From CALXOJ01 sp034120015 (lineage in GTDB: Bacteria > Spirochaetota > Spirochaetia > JAFGXN01): 53,773 nt of DNA. This document shows, in pieces, positions 40,365-47,671 of the stretch. Position numbers and translations under genes: made by a program. The DNA is taken from assembly GCA_034120015.1 (NCBI GenBank), contig JAXEIF010000003.1:1-53773 (forward strand). The letters run 5' to 3'. The notes beneath the pieces are model-generated. The model worked only from the letters and a program-made list of their open reading frames with translations. It was not told where the DNA came from and did no database searches. Within the stretch, counting starts at the first letter, position 1; every line of letters begins with the position of its first letter.

Positions 40365-41405
40365 TTACAATACAAATTCTTTATCAATATAATTGGTATT
40401 CAGACTGTTGGTATTCGTCCGTTCGTCAATCGCATCATAAAACGCCAGAACCTGGGAACTCGAGTTCACCTCGTCAGCTTTTTCTTTCCATATTTCACTG
40501 AAAGGTTTCTCAAACAAATTGCCCATTATAAATGGAGCCACACAATCCACACGCACATCTCCGTTCGGACGTAAAATACAGCCGGTATTAGGCTGATGAA
40601 TCATTTTATAAACCTGCGTTTTTAACGTTACGGAACGCTGAATACTGAACTTGCCCTGATACTTAGCCTGTAATTCCTGTATTTTATCCAAAAGCACACT
40701 TCGTTCGTCAATATTCATTAAGGTATCTTCGTTTTTGGCTGCGCGACCGCTTTTCATATTTTCACCTAAAATAATCCCGGCAGCCCCTAAGTGATAAGCC
40801 ATTTCAACCATGTTTTCCAAATCTTTTAAATTATCATTGGTTACACAATGGGCAATTTTTAAGGGTAATCCGTGCTTGGAAACATTCAATGCAGCATTGA
40901 CCGCTTTCTGCCAACTGCCCTTTACACCGCGAAACCAGTCGTGATATTCTGCCGTAAATCCGTCTATCGATATCTGAACCCAATAAAAACGGTACTTTTT
41001 CAACCTCTTAACAATCTCTTCCGTCATCAGCATGCCGTTGGAGATTAACAGAAAAGATGTACCGTCATCATGGAGTTTATCCATAATCTGAAAAAGTCCG
41101 TTACCCATCAGCAACGGCTCTCCGCCGGACATAATAGCCTGAAAGATACCGCCGTTGGCAATGATATCATCGACAACGTTCAGCCAATTCTCGGTTGTCA
41201 TGGTTCTCTCATAGACTCTTTCGTTCGACATATTGTAGCAATGCCGGCATTTCAGATTGCAGTTGGTCGTTAACTCGAACTGAACCGTCAACGGCATATC
41301 AAAACGTTTCGGATATAAACCGGCTTCCTGAAGAGCTTTCAGCTGCTCCACTTCTTTTTCTGTGGCTTTCATATCCATTAAGTTAAATTTTTCGGCTGTA
41401 TTCAC
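40365..41405 (-). CDS. Radical SAM peptide maturase with short SPASM/twitch-like C-terminus
   Basis: 346 residues from a GTG with GAGGAG 6 nt upstream. Radical SAM cluster C49-x3-C53-x2-C56 in TTNCNLKCRHCYN, then MSGGEPLL (92-99) and WVQISIDGF. The C-terminal part TGCILRPNGDVRVDCVAPF and GNLFEKPFSEIW look SPASM-like, but only two Cys (276, 288) are visible, so it is a shortened or twitch-type auxiliary site. It probably modifies peptides A and B downstream. AT-rich codon use, unlike most of the window. Confidence 0.9.
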   Translation of the reverse strand: MNTAEKFNLMDMKATEKEVEQLKALQEAGLYPKRFDMPLTVQFELTTNCNLKCRHCYNMSNERVYERTMTTENWLNVVDDIIANGGIFQAIMSGGEPLLMGNGLFQIMDKLHDDGTSFLLISNGMLMTEEIVKRLKKYRFYWVQISIDGFTAEYHDWFRGVKGSWQKAVNAALNVSKHGLPLKIAHCVTNDNLKDLENMVEMAYHLGAAGIILGENMKSGRAAKNEDTLMNIDERSVLLDKIQELQAKYQGKFSIQRSVTLKTQVYKMIHQPNTGCILRPNGDVRVDCVAPFIMGNLFEKPFSEIWKEKADEVNSSSQVLAFYDAIDERTNTNSLNTNYIDKEFVL

Positions 41406-41436
41406 GTCACACTCCTCTTTGTGTTAAAACAAACTT

Positions 41437-41679
41437 TCAATGCCCCTCGTACGGTTCGCAACGGCCGGTCGGGCTTTTTGGGCAACGGCCGCTGTGCATG
41501 GCCATCAGCTGAAGCGTTTTGTATGTTTTTCCGCAGTGTTTGCAGGTGTATTGGCTGCCGATAACACCTTCGTACAGGACGTGCTCTTTGCCGCCGTTTT
41601 TGAAGCAGCCCCCGCTGGTGTGCACCATGGTGCGGATATCCTTAAACTCTTTGCCGCATTTTTTACAGTAAACAGCCAT
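41437..41679 (-). CDS. Small protein with two tandem CCHC-like zinc fingers
   Basis: 80 residues made of two related halves: CKKCGKEFKDIRTMVHTSGGC and CKHCGKTYKTLQLMAMHSGRC, each C-x2-C ... H-x4-C. Each should bind one zinc. It could bind nucleic acid or protein; no named family is known to me. It lies 31 nt upstream of the radical SAM gene and 5 nt after the acidic small protein. Confidence 0.75.
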   Translation of the reverse strand: MAVYCKKCGKEFKDIRTMVHTSGGCFKNGGKEHVLYEGVIGSQYTCKHCGKTYKTLQLMAMHSGRCPKSPTGRCEPYEGH

Positions 41680-41684
41680 GTCCG

Positions 41685-41918
41685 CTATTCTCCGTCAAAT
41701 AAATCTTCAAGCTTTTCCGTAAACTGCTCCCACTTTTCGTCCACGACATCGGCAGCATCGCTTAATTTGTCGATGACGGCATCGGGAATGTAATCTTCGA
41801 TCGAATCGAGAAAATCGACGGCTTTGTCGCCGATATCTTCCAATTTGTCTTCTACGGCTTCCGTGAAATCATCGATTTTTTCGACAATCACATCGCCCAA
41901 GTCATCCAAAAAAGACAT
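41685..41918 (-). CDS. Small acidic helical protein
   Basis: 77 residues from ATG 41918 (AGGAG 8 nt upstream); the longer frame starts without a site. Sequence MSFLDDLGDVIVEKIDDFTE continues with regular spacing of I/L/V/F among D/E, giving amphipathic helices (DKAVDFLDSIEDYIPDAVID). No family is recognised. First gene of the possible operon that leads into the radical SAM gene. Confidence 0.6.
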   Translation of the reverse strand: MSFLDDLGDVIVEKIDDFTEAVEDKLEDIGDKAVDFLDSIEDYIPDAVIDKLSDAADVVDEKWEQFTEKLEDLFDGE

Positions 41919-41999
41919 CTCAAAAACTCCTTTTTGTATTATAGATAATAACATAAATCATCATATTGTCAAGTATAAATTTTCACACACAATCGTGAA

Positions 42000-42028
42000 T
42001 TGCCCAAGTGTTTAAAATTCTTCATAAT
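42000..42028 (+). promoter_or_regulatory. Promoter of the XRE regulator, apparently leaderless
   Basis: TTGCCC at 42000-42005, 17-nt spacer, CATAAT at 42023-42028, 6 nt, ATG 42035. Weaker boxes than at the other leaderless genes. TTCAC...GTGAA (about 41982-41999) just upstream may be an operator. Confidence 0.5.
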
Positions 42029-42034
42029 TATTTT

Positions 42035-42313
42035 ATGTCATCCATTGAAGAACAGGAAAAACATTTTGCGGCCCGTTTAAGAGAGGAAAGGAAGCGGGCA
42101 AACATCTCACAGCTGGATCTTGCGTATAAGGCAAAAGTGTCACAGAATCTTGTCAACTTCATTGAAACGGGGAAACGGATTCCCACCCTTCACACGATTT
42201 TGAAAATCTGCGATGCCCTGCAAATCAATCCGGCTCTCCTTTTCCGTGAACCGGACGGGGACAGAGAAGAAGCCCGCAAAGCGATGACCGAACTGATCAA
42301 CCGCTATTTTTAA
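42035..42313 (+). CDS. XRE-family helix-turn-helix regulator
   Basis: 92 residues from ATG 42035. HTH_3 domain: RLREERKRANISQLDLAYKA, VSQNLVNFIETGKRIPTLHT, ILKICDALQINPALLF. No Shine-Dalgarno; a CATAAT element ends 6 nt upstream. It is divergent from the acidic-protein/radical SAM unit and is a candidate regulator of it. A rho-independent terminator follows. Confidence 0.92.
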   Translation: MSSIEEQEKHFAARLREERKRANISQLDLAYKAKVSQNLVNFIETGKRIPTLHTILKICDALQINPALLFREPDGDREEARKAMTELINRYF

Positions 42314-42354
42314 CCCTTCCTCCGAGGCCGTTACCTGAATTTACTCACTGCCGC

Positions 42355-42385
42355 CTGACACCTGATGTCAGAGGAACCTTTTTTT
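42355..42385 (+). terminator. Intrinsic terminator after the XRE gene
   Basis: CTGACA-CCTGA-TGTCAG, a 7-nt gap, then seven T. It is the only terminator-like sequence between the XRE and HEPN-like genes. Confidence 0.6.
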
Positions 42386-42433
42386 GATTGTCCCGCCCTC
42401 TTTTTTATGGTACAATCAAAAAAAGGAGGTCCC

Positions 42434-43075
42434 ATGGGCACACTGTCGCAACGTTACAACGAAGATTTTTTAAACCGTGCGGAGGAACGCAAGGAAAAGC
42501 TGCAATACGAAAAGCTGACCGTCGGCCGCAAAACCGCCGGCCGCGTCGACCATATTCTCAATCTGCTGTTCCAAACGCACCAGAACTACTACTTCGGCTA
42601 CCACGAAGCGGCCGTCTGCCTTTCGGGGATTCTGCTGGAACAGGCGCTGACGGTGCTGCTGGAAGAAAAGCTGGCCGCGGCCGGCCGCCTGAAAACGCGC
42701 TACAAAAACCGCGATGCGGTGGTCAGCGGCCCCAACGAACTGAACCGCAGCAGCCTCGGGCTGTTGCTGGAGCTGGCCAAAAGCTACGGTATCTGCACAC
42801 AGGCGCAGTACGACGAAATGAGAACGCTGCAGTTTATCCGCAACACATCGATTCACGGCATGCTGCCGGAGTTTGAATACGACGAAAAAAAACAAATCCG
42901 CAAGGCCAAAACCGAATTCAAATCGGTCATTCTCCCGGAAGAGGAAATACGCGCCCATACCGTCGGCTGCGACTCACCCGAACTGTGGGCCTATTACGCT
43001 CTGACCCGCACCCGGGCCGTCATCGATGAAATCTTTAAACCGCGCGCCGTCCGTCTGCCGCCGCGGAACATTTAA
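42434..43075 (+). CDS. HEPN-like protein (DUF4145-type)
   Basis: 213 residues from ATG 42434, placed by AAAGGAGGTCCC. Helical core: YFGYHEAAVCLSGILLEQAL, NRSSLGLLLELAKSYGI and LQFIRNTSIHGMLPEF. The R-N-T-S-I-H segment fits the R-x4-H motif of HEPN domains, some of which are RNases. No antitoxin-like partner is adjacent. Higher G+C than the peptide cluster. TACAAT near 42412 may be its -10. Confidence 0.72.
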   Translation: MGTLSQRYNEDFLNRAEERKEKLQYEKLTVGRKTAGRVDHILNLLFQTHQNYYFGYHEAAVCLSGILLEQALTVLLEEKLAAAGRLKTRYKNRDAVVSGPNELNRSSLGLLLELAKSYGICTQAQYDEMRTLQFIRNTSIHGMLPEFEYDEKKQIRKAKTEFKSVILPEEEIRAHTVGCDSPELWAYYALTRTRAVIDEIFKPRAVRLPPRNI

Positions 43076-43080
43076 CAATA

Positions 43081-43109
43081 TTGACAACAAAATTACAATA
43101 AAATATAAT
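43081..43109 (+). promoter_or_regulatory. Perfect consensus sigma70-type promoter, leaderless geometry
   Basis: TTGACA at 43081-43086, 17-nt spacer, TATAAT at 43104-43109, 6 nt, ATG 43116. It matches the sigma70 consensus at all 12 positions. The predicted transcript begins at the start codon. Confidence 0.85.
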
Positions 43110-43115
43110 GTTCTC

Positions 43116-44546
43116 ATGAAAAGTAATATTTTTTTATCGGACAAACGAATTCTGGCAGTTGATTTTTTCAGAGGACTGGCTCTGTTCGGTGTTGTTCTGG
43201 TTCATTCGATCATGTTCGGTGTTTTTTACACAATCGACAACACGCTGGCTACCATTCCTCTGCCGATTCTGATTCTGCTGGCCCCGTTGGTTCTGACAGC
43301 TCCTTTAGCCGGTCTGTTCGCTTTTATCAGTGCCGTATCCAAAGTTTATATTTCTCAAAAAAGACTGAAAAATCATATCCCGTTAAAAATTGTTCTGCAG
43401 CCGATATTGTTAACATCGGCAGTTCTGCTGTTACTCCATTTTGTCTATACTGTTATTTTCAGAGATCCGTCTTCATCCATGTTTTACGGAAACAGCGTTA
43501 ACGAATCACTCCTCTCCGCATCAATCCGCCAATGGGAATGGACACTGCCCCGCTTTGAGAGTCTGCTATACATGAACGCCATCTCAATGATTTGTATGAC
43601 AGGACTGATTACGGCCGCGGCTGTACGTTTTTTTTCAAGAAGAAAAACCGAATTAAACCGTATTCTCAAAATTCTGTCTGCAGCCGGCATTATTTCTGTG
43701 TTTTCCGCTCCGTTTATCTGGGCTCTTTTTTGGAAACCGCTGGTCTGGTTTTATAACAGCGGCGGAGGCTTGAGACTGTTCTCGATTCCGCTTTCTTTTC
43801 TGGCAGCCCGAATGCAGAACCTTCCCGGTATCCTTCCTTTTATTTTTTTCGGTCTCTGGTTCGGTTTTCTGCTTTCTTCCCATCCGACTTACGGGGTTTT
43901 AATTCGAAAAACCCGTCCGTTTTTTATTTTATTTACGGTACTGTTTTTCTGCGCGGTCGGTTTTAAAGTCTTCCTGACATACGGAGTCGGTACCGTTTTC
44001 AGAAATTTTCTGGAACGAACCGGAATTCTTTCTGTTTTTGCGTGGAACACCCCCGGTATCACGGGAAAAAATCTGATGGGCGCTTTTTTCGACTACAGAA
44101 TTCTTCCGACCGAATTTCACATGTTCGGATTAATGTTAATTTTCGGATTTTTTCCTGTTTTGCTGCGGTATCTGGATTATTGCGACGCTGACAAAAGAAT
44201 CATTCGGCAAAACAAAATCCATCCGGTTGTCAGATTCGGCACTCTGTCGTTAACCATATTCTTTCTTGAATCATCAGTCAGTCTCCTTTTCTCAAAGCCG
44301 TTTCACATTCTTCTCGGAGGTGAATTATCGCCGCAAATGAATCCGATTACTCCCGACCGGTTTATGCTTTCCCCTCAGATTTGGTTACTGTTTCCGGTCA
44401 TCATCCTGTTTTTTTGGGGAATTCTCCTGAAATTTTGGGAAAAAATCGGATATGCAGGCAGTCTCGAATGGATTATTACAAAGGCGACCGCTCCCTTGCG
44501 GAAGCTGAAGTCGGAAAAGATGAATCAGGGAGCCGACAAACAATAA
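43116..44546 (+). CDS. Multi-pass membrane protein, DUF1624/DUF418-like (copy 1)
   Basis: 476 residues. N-terminal RILAVDFFRGLALFGVVLVHS is the pattern of the acyltransferase-like DUF1624/DUF418 families (heparan-glucosaminide acetyltransferase relatives). About ten membrane segments follow. It ends GELSPQMNPITPDRFMLSPQ and a basic tail. Possible role: acylation of an envelope glycan. No Shine-Dalgarno. Closely similar along its whole length to the next gene. Confidence 0.8.
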   Translation: MKSNIFLSDKRILAVDFFRGLALFGVVLVHSIMFGVFYTIDNTLATIPLPILILLAPLVLTAPLAGLFAFISAVSKVYISQKRLKNHIPLKIVLQPILLTSAVLLLLHFVYTVIFRDPSSSMFYGNSVNESLLSASIRQWEWTLPRFESLLYMNAISMICMTGLITAAAVRFFSRRKTELNRILKILSAAGIISVFSAPFIWALFWKPLVWFYNSGGGLRLFSIPLSFLAARMQNLPGILPFIFFGLWFGFLLSSHPTYGVLIRKTRPFFILFTVLFFCAVGFKVFLTYGVGTVFRNFLERTGILSVFAWNTPGITGKNLMGAFFDYRILPTEFHMFGLMLIFGFFPVLLRYLDYCDADKRIIRQNKIHPVVRFGTLSLTIFFLESSVSLLFSKPFHILLGGELSPQMNPITPDRFMLSPQIWLLFPVIILFFWGILLKFWEKIGYAGSLEWIITKATAPLRKLKSEKMNQGADKQ

Positions 44547-44585
44547 GAACGTTTTAAAATATTCAGCCTCATACTCTGTTCGTAC

Positions 44586-44614
44586 TTTACATACTTATTG
44601 TAATGGATTATAAT
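44586..44614 (+). promoter_or_regulatory. Promoter of copy 2, leaderless geometry
   Basis: TTTACA at 44586-44591, 17-nt spacer, TATAAT at 44609-44614, 6 nt, ATG 44621. The same geometry as copy 1. Confidence 0.8.
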
Positions 44615-44620
44615 TTCCTC

Positions 44621-46045
44621 ATGAACAAAAATACTCCGTTACAGACAGGACGGATTGTTTCCGTCGATTTTTTCAGAGGCCTGGCGATTTTCGGCGTTGC
44701 ACTGATTCACTCGATTATGTTCGGTGTCTTCTACACAATCGATAACACGCTGGCCGTTATTCCGCTGCCTCTTCTGATTGTTTTGGCTCCGCTGGTGCTG
44801 CTGGCACCGCTGGCCGGCTTGTTTGCCTTTATCAGTGCGACGGCAAAAGTCTTCATTTCGCAAAAACGGCTGGAGGAAGGACATTCGTTAAAAAGTGTCC
44901 TGCAGCCGATTCTGGTTACATCGGCCGCTTTGCTGATTCTCCATTTCCTCTACACACTGATTTTCCGCTCTCCCGGTTCGTCGATGTTTGACTCGAAGAT
45001 TCTGGTGGATTCGTTCCTTTCGGGCACCATCCGCCAGTGGAAGGTGCAGCCGATTGTTTTTGAAAGTTTTCTCTACATGAATGCAATGGCAATGGTATCC
45101 GTAACCGGACTGATAACGGCGGCGGCTCTGGCTATATGGAATCGAAAGCGCACCCCTTTGGATCGGACTTTGCGCCTGCTGACAGTCATCGGAATTCTCT
45201 CCGTCTTTGCGGCTCCCTTTGTCTGGGCTCTGTTCTGGAAACCGCTCGTTTACTGCTATTCCGCGGATGGTGCATTGAGGCTGCTCTCGATACCGTTGTC
45301 GTTTTTGTCGGCCAAAATGCACTGTCTGCCCGGAATTTTTCCCTTTGTAATTTTCGGTCTCTGGTTCGGATTTTTATTTGCCTCGCATCCTTCCTACAGT
45401 GAAGTGATTCGCAAAACCCGCCCTCTCGCCGTTCTTTTTACAATTCTCTTTTTTCTTTCCGTCGGTGTACGGGTTTTTCTGACAATCGGATCGCAAACGG
45501 TTTTGTGGAAAGCAATCGAAAAGACCGGCCTGATTACGATTCTGTCATGGAACACGCCCGGTATGGCGGAAGGAAATCTCATGGGAGCTTTTTTCGATTA
45601 CCGGATGGTACCGACCGAATTTCACTTTTTCGGACTGCTGCTTGCCTTTGGGGGATTTCCGCTTTTACTGAGAATTTTTGATTACTGCAGCGAAGACCGC
45701 AAAAAAATCCGCGCCGCACGTGTTCTTCCGATTGTCCGTTTCGGCACACTCTCACTGACGGTCTTCTTTCTCGAACCGACCGTCAATTTTCTTTTTTCGA
45801 AACCGTTTCACCTGCTGCTCGGAGGCGAACTGTCGCCTGTCATGAATCCGATTACACCGGATCGTTTTATGCTCTCGCCGCAAATTTGGTTTCTCTTTCC
45901 GATTCTGATTCTTCTCTTCTGGGGAGTCACACTGAAGCTGTGGGAGAAAGTGAATTACCGTTTCAGTCTGGAATGGTTTTTCGTCAGACTGACTTCGCCG
46001 TTTCGAAAGATCAAATCGGAAAAACTGTCACAGCGCATAAAATAA
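44621..46045 (+). CDS. Multi-pass membrane protein, DUF1624/DUF418-like (copy 2)
   Basis: 474 residues from ATG 44621. Collinear with copy 1: RIVSVDFFRGLAIFGVALIHS, FGVFYTIDNTLAVIPLP, NTPGMAEGNLMGAFFDYRMV, GGELSPVMNPITPDRFMLSP. Copy 2 uses more G/C-rich codons. Both have their own promoter and no Shine-Dalgarno. Substrates are unknown; paralogue divergence is mostly in loops. A bidirectional terminator follows. Confidence 0.82.
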   Translation: MNKNTPLQTGRIVSVDFFRGLAIFGVALIHSIMFGVFYTIDNTLAVIPLPLLIVLAPLVLLAPLAGLFAFISATAKVFISQKRLEEGHSLKSVLQPILVTSAALLILHFLYTLIFRSPGSSMFDSKILVDSFLSGTIRQWKVQPIVFESFLYMNAMAMVSVTGLITAAALAIWNRKRTPLDRTLRLLTVIGILSVFAAPFVWALFWKPLVYCYSADGALRLLSIPLSFLSAKMHCLPGIFPFVIFGLWFGFLFASHPSYSEVIRKTRPLAVLFTILFFLSVGVRVFLTIGSQTVLWKAIEKTGLITILSWNTPGMAEGNLMGAFFDYRMVPTEFHFFGLLLAFGGFPLLLRIFDYCSEDRKKIRAARVLPIVRFGTLSLTVFFLEPTVNFLFSKPFHLLLGGELSPVMNPITPDRFMLSPQIWFLFPILILLFWGVTLKLWEKVNYRFSLEWFFVRLTSPFRKIKSEKLSQRIK

Positions 46046-46070
46046 AAAAGCTGCCCGGGGCAGCTTTTTT
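46044..46070. terminator. Bidirectional intrinsic terminator
   Basis: AAAAAAGCTGCC / GGCAGCTTTTTT with a short CGG-type loop. It lies between copy 2 (plus) and the gene ending at 46076 (minus) and should work in both directions. Confidence 0.85.
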
Positions 46071-46075
46071 AACCT

Positions 46076-46711
46076 CTAATTACTGTCTCCGAAGGTAATC
46101 GACCTGTTGATCCGCGGCTGTCCGGTTTTCCTCAGGGAAAGAGATACGATTGCAAAAATGATTAAAAACAGAAGATAAACAGCCGTCACACCGATACGAA
46201 TCCAAAAAACAGCGGAAAGGACGGTTTCGGAAATTTCTGCGAATGCTCTTTCACTCAGTTCGCCCATCGTGACGACATCTTTCCCGCCGCCGATGCGATC
46301 GATCAGAAAGGAAAGCGACTCCGTACCGGCTGCCGTTTTATACCTGATAAACCAAAATGCGATGGTCTCAATCAGACCGCTTTCTTCATCGGTTTCCGTC
46401 AGTTCCGTAAACCGGTCAATCATCTCCTGCATATTGCCGGTATTGACCGTCTTATCCGCCCATCCGGGATACCCGGTATCGGCCAGTGCCGTCAGCCGCC
46501 CGCGGTATTCACCGAGTGCGTCAACCGCTCTGTTTCCGATTGCCCCCGACGGAAGAATAAGCACAAATGCAACAATGGTTACCAAATAAAGAACAACCGT
46601 CATAAAAATCCGGAGGCCTTTATCGGCAACACGTTTCAAAAGCAGTTTCGATAAAAGAAAAGAAAAAAGTGCCGCTATCACAACGGCCGCAATCACCAAA
46701 ACAAGTATCAT
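46076..46711 (-). CDS. Membrane protein of unknown function
   Basis: 211 residues. Two N-terminal membrane segments (about 1-20 and 34-58) and one near the C-terminus (about 170-195), with a periplasmic-type middle region containing TGYPGWADKTVNTGNMQEMI. No family is recognised. Its ATG overlaps the upstream stop by 4 nt, so it is the last gene of a three-gene minus-strand unit. Confidence 0.72.
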   Translation of the reverse strand: MILVLVIAAVVIAALFSFLLSKLLLKRVADKGLRIFMTVVLYLVTIVAFVLILPSGAIGNRAVDALGEYRGRLTALADTGYPGWADKTVNTGNMQEMIDRFTELTETDEESGLIETIAFWFIRYKTAAGTESLSFLIDRIGGGKDVVTMGELSERAFAEISETVLSAVFWIRIGVTAVYLLFLIIFAIVSLSLRKTGQPRINRSITFGDSN

Positions 46712-47127
46712 TTGAAATCCTTATTAATATAAACAACTGTTTTTTCCGTTCTGCAGTTGAGTTTTACCTGGTTTTTCAGAGAAGGAATATACTGTTTCAG
46801 ATTCCGGTATTCGTCTTTTCTGTTTAAGTCGGACAGCACGGCTTTGACAAGAAGACGGCCGCACGGAGAAATCATATACGGACGAAAGGAATGGGCTTCC
46901 CATTCCGTCGCATTGCGCTCAAGAAGCTTTTCATACCGTCGCCTTTTATCCGGCCATACGGAGAAAATCCGTGCCGACTGATAGAGACAAAAAAAAGCCG
47001 CCGGAATCTGAATAAAAAGAAACAGTGCCGTTATACGGTACAACGGCACTGCAACGGCTGCCGCTCCCGCAAGGAGCAACAGCACCGCATAAAAATTCAA
47101 ATACAGAAAACGGAACCCCGCATTCAT
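46708..47127 (-). CDS. Membrane protein of unknown function
   Basis: 139 residues. Two membrane segments near the N-terminus (about 7-27 and 31-50), then a soluble domain (RRRYEKLLERNATEWEAHSF, SPCGRLLVKAVLSDLNRKDEY). The ATG overlaps the stop of the frameshifted gene (TAATG). No family is recognised. Confidence 0.72.
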   Translation of the reverse strand: MNAGFRFLYLNFYAVLLLLAGAAAVAVPLYRITALFLFIQIPAAFFCLYQSARIFSVWPDKRRRYEKLLERNATEWEAHSFRPYMISPCGRLLVKAVLSDLNRKDEYRNLKQYIPSLKNQVKLNCRTEKTVVYINKDFK

Positions 47128-47563
47128 TATTTCTGGGCTTTGGCAATGGCTTTGAAGAAGGCATCGACCACTTTCGAAGCTTCCGCTTCATCAAATGCCG
47201 ACAGCTGAATTTCGGTATGCTGCGTATGAGCATCGTAATACAGATAGTAAGCCGGACAGAAAAAACCGCAGGTGGCCTGTTTCTTATAACCGCCTCTTTG
47301 ATACTCGACGGAAGCAGACATTTAACCGTTTTGCTGACGTTAAAAATGTAACAGCGAACGTAGGAATAAACCTCGACAACACGCTGATCCGTAATAACCA
47401 GATGTCCTTTGAGTCTTGTTCCCAAAATTTTCAAAATAAACTTTTGGACATTGCCGATGAACTGGGCAATCGGATTGGAGCTTCCCGCAAAAAATTCCGC
47501 TTCCAACTCCATCACCAGATTTTCTCCTTCATTCAATGCCAAACCCGATTTTAATTGAGCCAT
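47127..47563 (-). pseudogene. Frameshifted PH-like domain gene
   Basis: Two frames together make one protein. Frame 1, from ATG 47563 (GAGGAGG upstream), reads MAQLKSGLALNEGENLVMEL ... GHLVITDQRVVEVYSY ... SKTVKCLLPSSIKE; frame 2 continues GGYKKQATCGFFCPAYYLYY ... FDEAEASKVVDAFFKAIAKA. The join is near 47290-47296, where one base is missing. A bacterial PH-like fold is suggested by the VITDQRV pattern. It may be a true mutation, a sequencing error, or two separate reading frames. It heads the three-gene unit. Confidence 0.7.
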
Positions 47564-47589
47564 AACAGCCTCCTCAATAATGATAAGCT

Positions 47590-47618
47590 ATTATATAGCT
47601 CAAATGAGAAAAATGCAA
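47590..47618 (-). promoter_or_regulatory. Promoter of the three-gene membrane unit
   Basis: TTGCAT (complement of 47613-47618), 17-nt spacer, TATAAT (complement of 47590-47595), then GAGGAGG and ATG 47563. Confidence 0.72.
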
Positions 47619-47629
47619 GAATTTTCTTT

Positions 47630-47658
47630 TTTAAAATGAGATTTTTTCTCATTTTAAA
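47630..47658. promoter_or_regulatory. Perfect 12-bp inverted repeat upstream of the promoter
   Basis: TTTAAAATGAGA at 47630-47641, five T, TCTCATTTTAAA at 47647-47658. A third copy of AAATGAGA lies at about 47602 inside the promoter spacer. Possible operator; it has no T tail, on the minus strand, to act as a terminator for the GH3 gene. Confidence 0.5.
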
Positions 47659-47671
47659 TGATTTTTCAAAT

